Assembly: GCA_003228495.1 (NCBI GenBank)
Contig: QIDY01000298.1
Location: forward strand, 1 to 6,634
Reading direction: 5' to 3'
Source: Nitrospirota bacterium
GTDB taxonomy: Bacteria > Nitrospirota > Nitrospiria > Nitrospirales > UBA8639
Length of the DNA stretch: 6,634 nt
In this document: positions 1 through 6,536 of the stretch, one piece after another
Numbering within the stretch: the stretch's first letter is position 1
Layout of the letters: the number at the start of each line of letters is the position of its first letter
Program-made: the position numbers and the translations under genes
The notes under the pieces: model-generated
Seen by the model: the letters and a program-made list of their open reading frames with translations, nothing else
Database searches by the model: none
What the model was told of the DNA's origin: nothing

Positions 1-323
1 CCCAAGGCGTGAAAGAAGAGAATATTGTGACCTATGATGTGACGATTGCCATTGCCGACTCTAACTCAGCCCTCAAACCCATGTTGACGGCCAACGTGGA
101 CATTGTGACCAAGCGCCTGAATGATGTCCTCACAGTCCCTTTGGAAGTTCTGCAGGTTAAAAATGGGGATGACGTCGTCGAAGTCCTCACCAATGGCACT
201 CTGAAAAGTCGGAAGGTGCGGGTGGCATTTCGGACCGATACCCAAGCCGTCATCACAAAAGGCCTCCAAGAGCACGACCAAGTCGTGATCCCGGTGTTTC
301 AGCCGAAAACCGATGATCGGTAA
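1..323 (+). CDS. MacA/HlyD-type periplasmic adaptor subunit, C-terminal part
   Basis: This is the 3' end of a gene that begins before the window; the frame is open from base 3 to the TAA at 321-323, giving about 106 residues. The visible part looks like the last beta-barrel and membrane-proximal domains of an RND/ABC periplasmic adaptor. It has a segment ending in KPMLTANVDI, the usual 'G(M)xANVxI' barrel strand. This is followed by LTVPLEVLQVKNG (adaptors typically have 'vPxxAl...g'), a 'V.VLTNGTLKSRKVRV' strand pair, and 'TKGLQEHDQVVI', the typical 'v..GLkeGD.Vv'. In the family the protein is anchored in the inner membrane and bridges the permease to an outer-membrane channel. The ATPase and permease that follow support a MacA-like role rather than an RND pump. 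The GTG at base 9 is not a real start. Substrate cannot be inferred. Confidence 0.85.
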   Translation, partial: QGVKEENIVTYDVTIAIADSNSALKPMLTANVDIVTKRLNDVLTVPLEVLQVKNGDDVVEVLTNGTLKSRKVRVAFRTDTQAVITKGLQEHDQVVIPVFQPKTDDR

Positions 324-330
324 TAGCACC

Positions 331-1041
331 ATGCTCATCACCTTAAGCCACATCAATAAAATCTATACCACCGGCGCAGTAGAGATTCATGCGCTTGACG
401 ACTTGAATATCGAAATTGAACAAGGCGAATTTGTGGCCATCATCGGACAATCCGGCAGTGGCAAAACCACGTTGTTGGATATTGTGGGTTGTCTAAGTCA
501 TCCAACAAACGGCGACTATTGGCTGAATGAAGCACACATTAACAAGCTTCCCGATTCGGAACTCACTACAATCCGCAACCAGCAGATTGGTTTTATCTTT
601 CAGACCTTTCACCTCTTACCGCGAAAATCCGCATTGGAAAATGTCCAACTTCCCCTCATGTACGCCCGGGCGACCCGCACGCACCAACAGGACCGGGCTC
701 GCGAGGTCTTAACGATGGTTGGGCTTCAAGACCGCTGCACCCATCACAGCAATCAACTCTCGGGCGGGCAACAACAGCGCGTGGCAATTGCCCGGGCTTT
801 GGCCAACAAGCCCGCATTGCTCCTGGCAGACGAACCTACGGGAAATTTAGACAGCCAGTCCGGGAACGAAATTTTATCGATTTTTGAAGAGCTGCATCGT
901 CAAGGCCAAACAATTGTCATGATTACGCACGACCCTCTCATCGCACAACGCGCGAACCGTCGTATCACATTGTTGGATGGCCGGATGATAGCTGACGAAT
1001 CCACCGAATCACGTACCCAACCAGTTCTTCAAGAACTCTAA
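331..1041 (+). CDS. MacB/LolD-class ABC transporter ATP-binding protein
   Basis: A 236-residue nucleotide-binding subunit that hydrolyses ATP at the cytoplasmic face to drive the adjacent permease. All ABC motifs are intact: Walker A GQSGSGKT at residues 39-46, Q-loop FQ at 90-91 within the FxFQxFxLLPR context typical of MacB/LolD/YknY, signature LSGGQQQR at 143-150, Walker B LLLADE at 163-168, D-loop NLD at 172-174 and switch His200. The length matches free-standing members of this class. In Proteobacterial MacB this domain is instead fused to the permease. I chose the ATG at 331 because MLITLSHINKIY matches the usual family N-terminus. An in-frame ATG at 313 would add six residues and overlap the adaptor gene. 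Neither start has a clear Shine-Dalgarno sequence, so translation is probably coupled to the adaptor, whose stop is 7 bases upstream. Confidence 0.95.
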   Translation: MLITLSHINKIYTTGAVEIHALDDLNIEIEQGEFVAIIGQSGSGKTTLLDIVGCLSHPTNGDYWLNEAHINKLPDSELTTIRNQQIGFIFQTFHLLPRKSALENVQLPLMYARATRTHQQDRAREVLTMVGLQDRCTHHSNQLSGGQQQRVAIARALANKPALLLADEPTGNLDSQSGNEILSIFEELHRQGQTIVMITHDPLIAQRANRRITLLDGRMIADESTESRTQPVLQEL

Positions 1042-1049
1042 GGCCGTTC

Positions 1050-2270
1050 ATGCTTGGAGCCATTTTCCGCGATGCCCTCAAAAACCTGTCCGGCAATCTG
1101 CTGCGCTCAGGCTTAACTATGCTGGGCGTGATTATCGGGGTGGCCTCCGTGATTGCGATGATGGCTATCGTAGAAGGTGGCCAAGTTTGGTTGGTAAGCT
1201 CCATTGAGCGTTTAGGCACCAACCTACTTTTTGTGTGGAAAAAACGGTTGACCATGGAGGAAAAACGCATGTTTGCCGGGCGCAACCTGAAACTCCGTTA
1301 TGACGACGCCTTGGCCATTCGCGAACGATTTCCCGACCTCAAAGTTGCACCCATTATTGAAATCGATGCTCAAGTCAAAGCCGGAGAGCGGAATTACAGC
1401 GGTCGCATAACCGGTACGTCTCCTGAGTTTAGCGACATCCGCAATTTCCATCCGGCACTTGGACGTTTTTTTCAGACCACCGATATCCATACGTGGAACC
1501 GCTCGGTTGTCTTAGGGAAAACCATTGCCGAAGTACTGTATGGGTCTCAATCGGCCATTGGGCAACAACTAAAGATTGGAGAACATCGATTTACCGTCAT
1601 TGGAGTCATGGAGCCCAAGGGGGAAATCTACGGGCAAGATCGCGACGAAATGGTATTTATTCCGATCACCACAGCCCTGCGTTTTTTTAAGGGCAATGAC
1701 AAGATTCGTTCGATGATTATTCATGTGCCGAATCGAAATCAAATGGAGGAAGTTACACACAAGCTGCATCAATTTCTTATCCAGCGGCATGACGGGGTTG
1801 ACGATATCCGTGTGCGCAATCAAGGCGATTTCTTAGGTGCGGTTGATCAGACCATTTGGACTTTTCGTATTGTGTTGGGCGGCATCGCCATTGTCGCGTT
1901 GCTAGTGGGCGGCATTGGCATTATGAATATCATGCTCGTCACGGTCACCGAGCGCACGCGTGAAATCGGTTTGCGCAAAGCCGTTGGCGCCAAACGCAAA
2001 GATATTCTTCAACAATTTCTGATTGAATCCACGACTATTAGTGTCATTGGAGGATGCTTTGGCGTCATCCTTGGAATTTTTGCCGCTTATGGTTTTGGCA
2101 ATTTCGTGGCGCAATCCATGCCAGGAGGAGGCGATTGGGGAGCCGTCATTAAGCCCACTGCCATTGTCATTGCTTTTGTGTTTGCCGTCGCAGTCGGCAT
2201 TGGATTTGGCCTCTTCCCTGCCATGAAAGCCTCAAAGCTGGACCCTGCCGAGGCCCTACGCTATCAATAA
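1050..2270 (+). CDS. MacB-class ABC transporter permease
   Basis: A 406-residue inner-membrane permease with the MacB topology. A first transmembrane helix at about residues 21-41 (LTMLGVIIGVASVIAMMAI) is followed by a large periplasmic MacB_PCD domain at about 45-270, including the family 'IERLGTNLLFV' segment right after helix 1. An FtsX domain with three helices follows, at about 274-298, 328-350 and 369-391. The cytosolic loop ERTREIGLRKAVGAKRKDI at 301-319 is the conserved stretch that docks on the ATPase. The C-terminus 'PAMKASKLDPAEALRYQ' is also typical of the class. MacB-class transporters act by mechanotransmission, pushing periplasmic substrates through the adaptor and an outer-membrane channel. 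The gene starts 8 bases after the ATPase stop, and an AAGG at 1040-1043 overlapping that stop serves as ribosome binding site. Substrate (macrolide, peptide, lipoprotein or other) is unknown. Confidence 0.95.
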   Translation: MLGAIFRDALKNLSGNLLRSGLTMLGVIIGVASVIAMMAIVEGGQVWLVSSIERLGTNLLFVWKKRLTMEEKRMFAGRNLKLRYDDALAIRERFPDLKVAPIIEIDAQVKAGERNYSGRITGTSPEFSDIRNFHPALGRFFQTTDIHTWNRSVVLGKTIAEVLYGSQSAIGQQLKIGEHRFTVIGVMEPKGEIYGQDRDEMVFIPITTALRFFKGNDKIRSMIIHVPNRNQMEEVTHKLHQFLIQRHDGVDDIRVRNQGDFLGAVDQTIWTFRIVLGGIAIVALLVGGIGIMNIMLVTVTERTREIGLRKAVGAKRKDILQQFLIESTTISVIGGCFGVILGIFAAYGFGNFVAQSMPGGGDWGAVIKPTAIVIAFVFAVAVGIGFGLFPAMKASKLDPAEALRYQ

Positions 2271-2296
2271 CCAATAAGTCACCAAATATTTATTGG
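2271..2296 (+). repeat. AT-rich inverted repeat after the permease gene
   Basis: CCAATAA at 2271-2277 is the perfect inverse of TTATTGG at 2290-2296. With a G-U and a T-A pair inside, the stem reaches 9 pairs around an 8-base loop. It starts directly after the permease stop codon and ends 8 bases before the next start. No T-run follows and the stem is AT-rich, so it is at best a weak attenuator or mRNA 3'-end stabiliser. Confidence 0.3.
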
Positions 2297-2304
2297 CTTA
2301 ATCT

Positions 2305-3003
2305 GTGAACTCAAACACGGAACGCGCAACTGGGCTTGCCTTTCTTCCCATCGTCACCACATTTGGCTTCTACGTCCTCCCGCTGAATTGGCAATCGAAC
2401 GTTCTCATTCAATTCATCCCACAGCTTTGTGCTTATCTGGCCCTAGGACTGTGGGCATTCCACAACAAGAATCGAATCGCCAAGCTTGGACTAGACACTC
2501 GCAAAATCCTCCTGGGACTTAAGTGGGGAACCGTCACGGGAATTATATTGGGTGGGGTCAATTCCATTGTCATCCTCTCTCTCATCCCGTCGTTTGGAGG
2601 AAGCATTGAGTTTCTTCGTGATACCCCTCACGCCCAGATTCCCGTTTGGGTGATGGTGCCATGGTTCATTCTGTGTATCGCCTGTGCCGTAGAGTTGAAT
2701 TTTCGAGGATTTGTTTTGGGGCGATTGCTGGCTTTTTGTTCAACGCTAGTCAACCGACACCACCTCTCCACCCCTACTCTCCTAAGGCTTGGGGTTATCT
2801 TGTCATGGGTCCTCTCCGCCTTCACCTTTTCATTTGATCCCTTTATGGTTGCAACTTTTGGGTATTTACATTGGATCGCAGCCTGGGATGGGCTAATATG
2901 GGGTTGGATCTGGATTCGGATGACCAATCTCTATGCGGTCATCATCGCGCATGCCGTAGAGGTGCTCATTGTGTACTTGGCCGTTCGAGCTGCGCTCATC
3001 TAA
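2305..3003 (+). CDS. CPBP-family (CAAX/Abi) membrane protein with degenerate active-site motifs
   Basis: A 232-residue, strongly hydrophobic protein with six to eight probable membrane segments. Layout and local sequence resemble CPBP intramembrane proteases (type II CAAX prenyl endopeptidase-like). The segment VELNFRGFVLG at 129-139 matches the EExxFRGxL motif. The stretch GLIWGWIWIRMTNLYAVIIAHAV at 196-218 matches the family's final helices and third motif. However, the first motif Glu is Val129, the expected second-motif His falls near Asp178-Pro179, and HxxxN reads HAVEV at 216-220. Glu130, Arg134 and His216 are kept. It may therefore be inactive as a protease or use a rearranged site; F185xxxH189 is an alternative second motif. 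GTG at 2305 is the only plausible start, because an in-frame TAA lies two codons upstream. It has no clear Shine-Dalgarno sequence. It lies 34 bases after the permease and may be cotranscribed. Family call moderately sure, function unknown. Confidence 0.65.
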   Translation: MNSNTERATGLAFLPIVTTFGFYVLPLNWQSNVLIQFIPQLCAYLALGLWAFHNKNRIAKLGLDTRKILLGLKWGTVTGIILGGVNSIVILSLIPSFGGSIEFLRDTPHAQIPVWVMVPWFILCIACAVELNFRGFVLGRLLAFCSTLVNRHHLSTPTLLRLGVILSWVLSAFTFSFDPFMVATFGYLHWIAAWDGLIWGWIWIRMTNLYAVIIAHAVEVLIVYLAVRAALI

Positions 3004-3009
3004 CCCATA

Positions 3010-3037
3010 TTGTCCATGAAGGTGGGTAGACTACAAT
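3010..3037 (+). promoter_or_regulatory. Possible sigma70-type promoter
   Basis: TTGTCC at 3010-3015 (4 of 6 matches to TTGACA) lies 16 bases before TACAAT at 3032-3037 (5 of 6 matches to TATAAT). It sits just after the CPBP-like gene and would give a leader of about 75 bases before the next start at 3120. The placement in a 116-base gap makes sense, but the match is only moderate. Confidence 0.3.
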
Positions 3038-3119
3038 CGGAGACCAATGCCTAACGTTTACCATCTCGCGACAGCACCCCTTCTTTCACCCTCATGACGG
3101 AAGCCCCAGAGGAGAAACG

Positions 3120-3458
3120 ATGACAGAATGGTCCAAATATTTGTTGTATTTTTTTATCGGTGGAACTCTTGTAAGTGTCTCCACCTATTTGGGAAGTCAG
3201 GGAAAAGGATTTCTGGCAGCACTAGCGAGCACGTTACCGGTCATTAGCGGTGTGACATTTATCTTAGTCTACCTCAATGCAGGTTCAGCCCCAACGGTCT
3301 CGTTTGCTAAAAATTTAATTTGGCTCTCGCCTCCATGGTTTGTGTATGTTGGCACAATGATCGCCGCCGTTCCCAAATTGGGATTTTGGCTGGCATACGG
3401 TTTAGCCATGGGACTTTATTTAGCCGGCGTCGGCATGACACGCCTGTTTATCCATTAA
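3120..3458 (+). CDS. DUF3147/GlpM-like small integral membrane protein
   Basis: A 112-residue protein with four predicted membrane helices, at about residues 6-24, 31-52, 63-84 and 88-110. The pattern resembles the DUF3147/GlpM group. A first helix with 'FIGGTLVSVSTYLG' is followed by 'GFLAALASTLPVISGVTFILVYL' (family: laallaslPlvsl...l.), a 'FAKNLIWLSPPWFVYVG' segment (family: ifwlvlPslpffl) and 'KLGFWLAYGLAMGLYL' (family: r.Gf.lal..a...). Biochemical function of the family is not established, to my knowledge. ATG at 3120 is preceded by AGAGGAG at 3108-3114, 5 bases away, a strong ribosome binding site that fixes the start. The next gene follows after 14 bases, so the two are probably one transcript, possibly from the promoter-like sequence at 3010-3037. 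Confidence 0.75.
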   Translation: MTEWSKYLLYFFIGGTLVSVSTYLGSQGKGFLAALASTLPVISGVTFILVYLNAGSAPTVSFAKNLIWLSPPWFVYVGTMIAAVPKLGFWLAYGLAMGLYLAGVGMTRLFIH

Positions 3459-3472
3459 GAAAGGCCTGAAGC

Positions 3473-3904
3473 ATGACAGACTTTATCAAACCCAGCATCC
3501 ATGCGTTCTTGGTCTGCGATACTATTATCATTGATAGTCTTACCGGAAAGAAAAGCATCATCGGCGCCTTTACTCATCTTTGGGCCAAAACCTTTCCTTG
3601 CCAACATCCTCAAGTTGGAGTGTATTTTTCGTTGACCGACGCGGAAGGCAAATATTCTTTTGACATTCACCTAATTTACCTGAACAAGGATCAAGTTGTT
3701 GGGAAGGGTTCACTGCCACCCATTGAGATTCACAACCGATTGGCCACGCACGACTTCGGGGTCAACATTCCCTACTTAGTCTTTCCCGGACCGGGGAAGT
3801 ACGAATTTCGCCTCTTCGCCGATGGAAACTTCATCACCCAAAAAGACTTCCAAGTCATCCAACAAGAAGCTCCATCAAAACCACAGGATAAAGAAACTCA
3901 CTGA
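3473..3904 (+). CDS. DUF6941-like small beta-rich protein
   Basis: A 143-residue protein without signal peptide or membrane helix, probably cytoplasmic. The N-terminus (IHAFLVCDTIIIDSLTGKKS then IIGAF) fits the DUF6941 pattern of 'f.lvCD.v..d..gK.sliG.f'. It is followed by FPCQHPQVGVYFSL (family: fPa.hp...v...l), alternating strands (YSFDIHLIYL), and a C-terminal 'GPGKYEFRLFADGNFITQKDFQV' strand pair typical of a small beta-sandwich with a final 'G.Y.f.l..dg' hairpin. The last 15 residues are polar (SKPQDKETH end) and likely disordered. Known members have no assigned function. The start is supported by AAAGG at 3460-3464, 8 bases upstream, and the gene sits 14 bases after the DUF3147-like gene. 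The family name is from recognition of this pattern only and is not checked against a profile. Confidence 0.65.
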   Translation: MTDFIKPSIHAFLVCDTIIIDSLTGKKSIIGAFTHLWAKTFPCQHPQVGVYFSLTDAEGKYSFDIHLIYLNKDQVVGKGSLPPIEIHNRLATHDFGVNIPYLVFPGPGKYEFRLFADGNFITQKDFQVIQQEAPSKPQDKETH

Positions 3905-3981
3905 GTAGCTCTCAACGCCCCCCCTCTTGCTTTTTCTGAAAAAAGTCTCAATACTTCAGTTGAAAGTTTTAATATTGGTCT

Positions 3982-3987
3982 AGGAGG
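3982..3987 (+). promoter_or_regulatory. Strong ribosome binding site deciding the lipoprotein start
   Basis: AGGAGG lies 5 bases before the ATG at 3993. This rules out the in-frame GTG at 3987, which overlaps the site itself, and sets the start two codons downstream. Confidence 0.8.
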
Positions 3988-3992
3988 TGAAT

Positions 3993-4358
3993 ATGAGTAA
4001 CAAGATAACCCTGGGCTTGCTTTTCCTGATTTTTCTGGCGTCCGGATGTAGTTCGACTGGAACCTTGGGAATCATCACCAAAAGTTCTGCCAACCCCGCA
4101 AAATTGCTACAATCGGCCCAAGGATTCGAGGAATTGGGTTTGACCGAGGGGAAGGCCTGTCGGCACTTTATTTTAGCAATCATTCCATTCGGAAATTCAA
4201 ATGTTGAAGAAGCCGTAAACAAAGCCCTGGCAAAAACTGGTGGAGATGCCCTCATTAATGTCAGCACGGTGAGCAGTCTTTACGGATTTGTTCCCCTCTA
4301 TAATGTGTATTCCTTTACCTGCACGACGGTCAGAGGAACCGCGATCAAATTTAAATAG
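3993..4358 (+). CDS. Small TRL-like lipoprotein
   Basis: A 121-residue precursor with a lipoprotein signal: Lys4, a hydrophobic core ITLGLLFLIFL at 5-15, and lipobox ASGC with the lipidated Cys at 19. The next residues are SST, with no Asp at +2, which in enterobacterial rules would favour the outer membrane. The mature part of about 100 residues contains 'EGKACRHFILAIIPFGN' at 52-68, 'VEEAVNKALAKTGGDALINV' at 71-90 and 'FTCTTVRGTAIK' at 108-119. This order (GxAC, hydrophobic strand ending in G-N/D, helix with A..A...GGDALI, closing T-V-x-G) resembles the small bacterial lipoproteins grouped with TRL-like proteins; the family link is inference. Cys56 and Cys110 could form a disulfide in the periplasm. 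The preceding 88-base gap and own strong ribosome binding site suggest independent expression. Function unknown. Confidence 0.8.
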   Translation: MSNKITLGLLFLIFLASGCSSTGTLGIITKSSANPAKLLQSAQGFEELGLTEGKACRHFILAIIPFGNSNVEEAVNKALAKTGGDALINVSTVSSLYGFVPLYNVYSFTCTTVRGTAIKFK

Positions 4359-4703
4359 ATCATCTTGCGGACCACTTTCATCCTCTGCTTGCAGGGAGTC
4401 CACGGCTTTCGCTCCTTCTTCCCTCTGCCCACTTCCCGCCCGCTTGTCCTTCGTACATCGATTCTGATGAGTTTGCGTTTTTCTTTACAACACACATAAA
4501 TCTACAAGATCTTCCACAAAGAAGCTCCAATCTTTGTTATTTCAAAAATATCGCATTGCGAAATCCTTTAATTTTCCCTTGGCTCCACCGAAGAAACAGC
4601 GTAGTTCAAGAACGACGTCTAGAACAGGCCAACCACGTTCCCTCATTGCTATGCCCAAGCCTTGCTAAAGATTGAGGCGCTGAAACACACAAGGAGTAAC
4701 TAT
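4359..4703. other. Intergenic stretch without a convincing gene
   Basis: These 345 bases separate the lipoprotein from the TraB/GumN gene. The first part (about 4375-4455) is pyrimidine-rich on the + strand; the middle (about 4470-4580) is AT-rich. Reading frames here are short and lack ribosome binding sites or recognisable protein sequence. A palindrome at 4551-4561 is the only clear structure. Weak promoter-like pairs occur, such as TTGCGT at 4473-4478 with an ATAAAT-like sequence at 4496-4501, but none is convincing. A promoter for the downstream gene presumably lies in this stretch. No terminator with a GC stem and T-run was found. Confidence 0.6.
4551..4561. repeat. Short palindrome TCGCA-T-TGCGA
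   Basis: A perfect 5+5 inverted repeat around a single T. A wider ATTTC (4539-4543) and GAAAT (4560-4564) pair partly encloses it. It lies about 140 bases before the TraB/GumN start and could be a protein-binding site. One such short site can also arise by chance. Confidence 0.25.
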
Positions 4704-5639
4704 ATGACCAAACACCATCGTTCAAACCGGGCACAGGAAATTTTAATATTCCTAGTACTTATTCTGATCTTCGTCCTACCTGGAATCACGCACAGTCAAG
4801 TGATAGGCAATGGATATAATAATAGCCTCATCTATAAGATTCAGTCTGATACCAACACGGTGTATCTCTTGGGATCAATCCATGTCCTAGCAGAAGAATA
4901 TTATCCGCTCACTCGCTCTTTTTCATATGCCTATTATAATTCCCAGAAAGTCGTATTTGAAATTGACCCGGAAATCCTCTTCTCACCTGAGACTTCAAAA
5001 AAGAACGAAAAATACTATACTTTCCAAGATGGGAAAACACTCCAAACTGTGCTCTCCCCTGGCACCTATAGACTTCTAAAAAAGAAACTTAAAACATTAG
5101 GCATCGATATCAAGGATGTACATAAGTTCAAGCCGTGGGTCCTCCATCTCACAATAAGCGGAAAAGTGGATTCTTCCATAGATTTTCGCCCGGACTTAGG
5201 GATCGAGAACCATTTTTATCGGATGGCAAAAGATGCAGGGAAACCTACTGGGGGCCTGGAATCCATTCGAGACCAATTAGATGTGTTTGACACTCTCCCT
5301 ATGAAAGTGCAAGAAGCTCTTCTCAAGGAGTCCCTAGCCCTCACGAATTCAAAAAAACGGGAGAAAGCATTTTTACACATGGTGAAATCATGGCACCAAG
5401 GTAACCTGGACGGGTTAGAAGAATTAGTGGAATCCTTTAAAACGTACCCGCTGTATTACAAAAATCTTCTCGTGCAACGAAACAACAACTGGGTGCCGCA
5501 AATCGAGGAATTTTTAACCGAAGAGAAAAACGTGCTCGTCATCGTGGGCGCCGCACACTTACCAGGAGAAGACGGGCTACTCCATTTACTCACAGAAAAA
5601 GGGTACGAACTTGAGCGAGTCTCGTATGTGATGCCCTAA
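4704..5639 (+). CDS. TraB/GumN family protein, exported
   Basis: A 311-residue protein of the TraB/GumN (Tiki-related) family. The N-terminus has basic residues and a hydrophobic core ILIFLVLILIFVLPG at 13-27 with a possible signal-peptidase site THS|Q at 31/32; it could instead stay as a membrane anchor. Family landmarks are present. YLLGSIHVL at 54-62 contains the GxxH motif (Gly57, His60), and FEID at 85-88 supplies the conserved Glu86. 'DLGIENHFYRMAKDAGKP' is followed by GGLES and a DQLDVF segment. RNNNWVPQIEEFL starts at 259, and VGAAHLPGEDG at 281-291 carries His285. In the animal relative Tiki these Gly/His/Glu positions support a metal-dependent protease; for bacterial members activity is mostly unproven. 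ATG at 4704 is chosen because AAGGAG at 4691-4696 lies 7 bases upstream; a TTG at 4662 would add 14 residues without such a site. It converges with the reductase gene, with 17 bases between stops. Confidence 0.9.
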   Translation: MTKHHRSNRAQEILIFLVLILIFVLPGITHSQVIGNGYNNSLIYKIQSDTNTVYLLGSIHVLAEEYYPLTRSFSYAYYNSQKVVFEIDPEILFSPETSKKNEKYYTFQDGKTLQTVLSPGTYRLLKKKLKTLGIDIKDVHKFKPWVLHLTISGKVDSSIDFRPDLGIENHFYRMAKDAGKPTGGLESIRDQLDVFDTLPMKVQEALLKESLALTNSKKREKAFLHMVKSWHQGNLDGLEELVESFKTYPLYYKNLLVQRNNNWVPQIEEFLTEEKNVLVIVGAAHLPGEDGLLHLLTEKGYELERVSYVMP

Positions 5640-5656
5640 TACGAAAGCGCGGCTCA

Positions 5657-6471
5657 CTATTTCTGTCGATAGGCCTCTTCCACGCCTCGCTTGGCCATCC
5701 AATCAATCACTCGTGGAAAACAAAGTTTTACCCATCTTCCTAATTTTCCTCTCAAAGATGTCACGACCAAGCGTTTGCGCCTTGCCATGGCCTTGACAAT
5801 TATATCGGCACAGGCCTTTGCGCTTAAAAATGAATCATGATCCGCCAGAAACAGACCCAGCGGTTTCCCATCGGCTCCAAGACTTCGTGCATGAATTTCA
5901 GATTGCACAAAATCCGGGGCAATAATCGTTACACTCACACCCGTTCCAGCAAGCTCAATTCGTAAAGATTCAAAAAATCCGTTCATCGCATGTTTGCTGG
6001 CACTATAGACCGCATGAGAGGGCACACCCGTCAAACTGGCCATACTCGAAATCGCCACAATTCGACCTTGAGTTTTCTTGAGAAACGGCAAAGCGAATTT
6101 CGTGCAATAGAGACTCCCCAAGCAATTCACTTCCATCAATTGTTTAAATTGACACACATCTTGAACATCTTCTACGGTCGACCACATAGACATGCCCGCG
6201 TTATTCACAAGCACATCGATCTTAGAAAACTTGGAAATGGTGGATTGAATCATTTCAAAACAGGCCTCCGGATTCGACACATCGGTCGGAACGACGAAAG
6301 TAGAAGCTCCTAATTTCTGACAGTGCTTTGCGACGACCTGCAACCGATGGGAATCCCTCGCGACTAAGACAAGTTTAGGAGACTGTGGTGCCAAGGCATA
6401 TGCCAAAGCCTGGCCAATACTGCGGAAGCTCCGGTAATAATCATGACTTGATCAGCCCATTGGTTTGGCAT
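5657..6471 (-). CDS. SDR-family short-chain dehydrogenase/reductase, frameshifted near the N-terminus
   Basis: A classical short-chain dehydrogenase/reductase of 271 residues once one missing base is restored; as given, only the last 249 codons (from 6406) are in one open frame. Landmarks in restored numbering are TGASAGIG at about 13-20 (Rossmann nucleotide loop), VLVARD at 35-40 whose Arg39 suggests NADP(H), TD at 63-64, NNAG at 90-93 and Asn116. The catalytic Ser143, Tyr156 and Lys160 sit in an ISS...YSASK arrangement. The start is the ATG at 6471-6469 (reading MPNQWADQ): on the - strand GGAGGG lies 5 bases before it. The TTG at 6406 would delete the nucleotide-binding motif and has no support. 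The break lies around 6420-6423. Either the gene is a fresh pseudogene or a base was dropped in sequencing. The substrate is not predictable; lipid or sterol-like alcohols are common for this subgroup. The C-terminus has a basic, aromatic segment (KLGRWVKLCFPRVIDWMAKR) that may touch membranes. Confidence 0.85.
6418..6424 (-). other. Probable single-base deletion (frameshift) in the SDR gene
   Basis: On the - strand the sequence reads GGAGCTTCCGCAGTATTGG, which translates as GASAVL. Adding one G (GCAGGTATTGG) gives GASAGIG and joins the upstream frame from the 6471 ATG to the long downstream frame. The upstream frame encodes a normal SDR first strand (VMIITGAS), so both halves are clearly one gene. 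A GG-to-G loss is a common sequencing or replication error. Confidence 0.85.
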
Positions 6472-6507
6472 CACATCCCTCCCTCGAATCGTTCCACCAA
6501 CCACCCA

Positions 6508-6536
6508 TTGACACTTTTTTCTGAGGAGCGTAGCAT
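6508..6536 (+). promoter_or_regulatory. Predicted sigma70 promoter for the gene starting at 6630
   Basis: TTGACA at 6508-6513 matches the -35 consensus at all six positions. It is separated by exactly 17 bases from TAGCAT at 6531-6536 (4 of 6 matches to TATAAT). Transcription would start near 6542-6545, leaving a leader of about 85 bases before the ATG at 6630. It is also divergent from the reductase gene. Confidence 0.5.

Noticed and set aside
3918..3924. Run of seven C bases
   Set aside because: It is a homopolymer in a non-coding gap; prone to sequencing error but not tied to any frame.
3930..3945. CTTTTT-CTGA-AAAAAG hairpin after the DUF6941-like gene
   Set aside because: The stem is almost only A-T pairs and no T-run follows, so it is unlikely to be an intrinsic terminator.
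3946..3980. TTGAAA and TAATAT promoter-like boxes before the lipoprotein
   Set aside because: Spacing between the boxes is far too short, and the alternative TTGCTT-N17-AATACT pair matches the consensus weakly.
4383..4396. CTCTG-CTTG-CAGGG hairpin after the lipoprotein gene
   Set aside because: Only five pairs, one of them a wobble, and no T-run; not a credible terminator.
4298..4495. 65-codon open frame on the - strand across the lipoprotein end and the gap
   Set aside because: Composition is highly basic with no family resemblance, it overlaps a well-supported gene and has no convincing ribosome binding site.
4662..4703. TTG start extending the TraB/GumN protein by 14 residues
   Set aside because: No ribosome binding site precedes it, whereas AAGGAG sits 7 bases before the ATG at 4704, which also gives a proper signal sequence.
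5640..5656. Bidirectional terminator between the convergent TraB/GumN and reductase genes
   Set aside because: The 17-base gap has only a three-pair AGC/GCT stem; no terminator can be supported.
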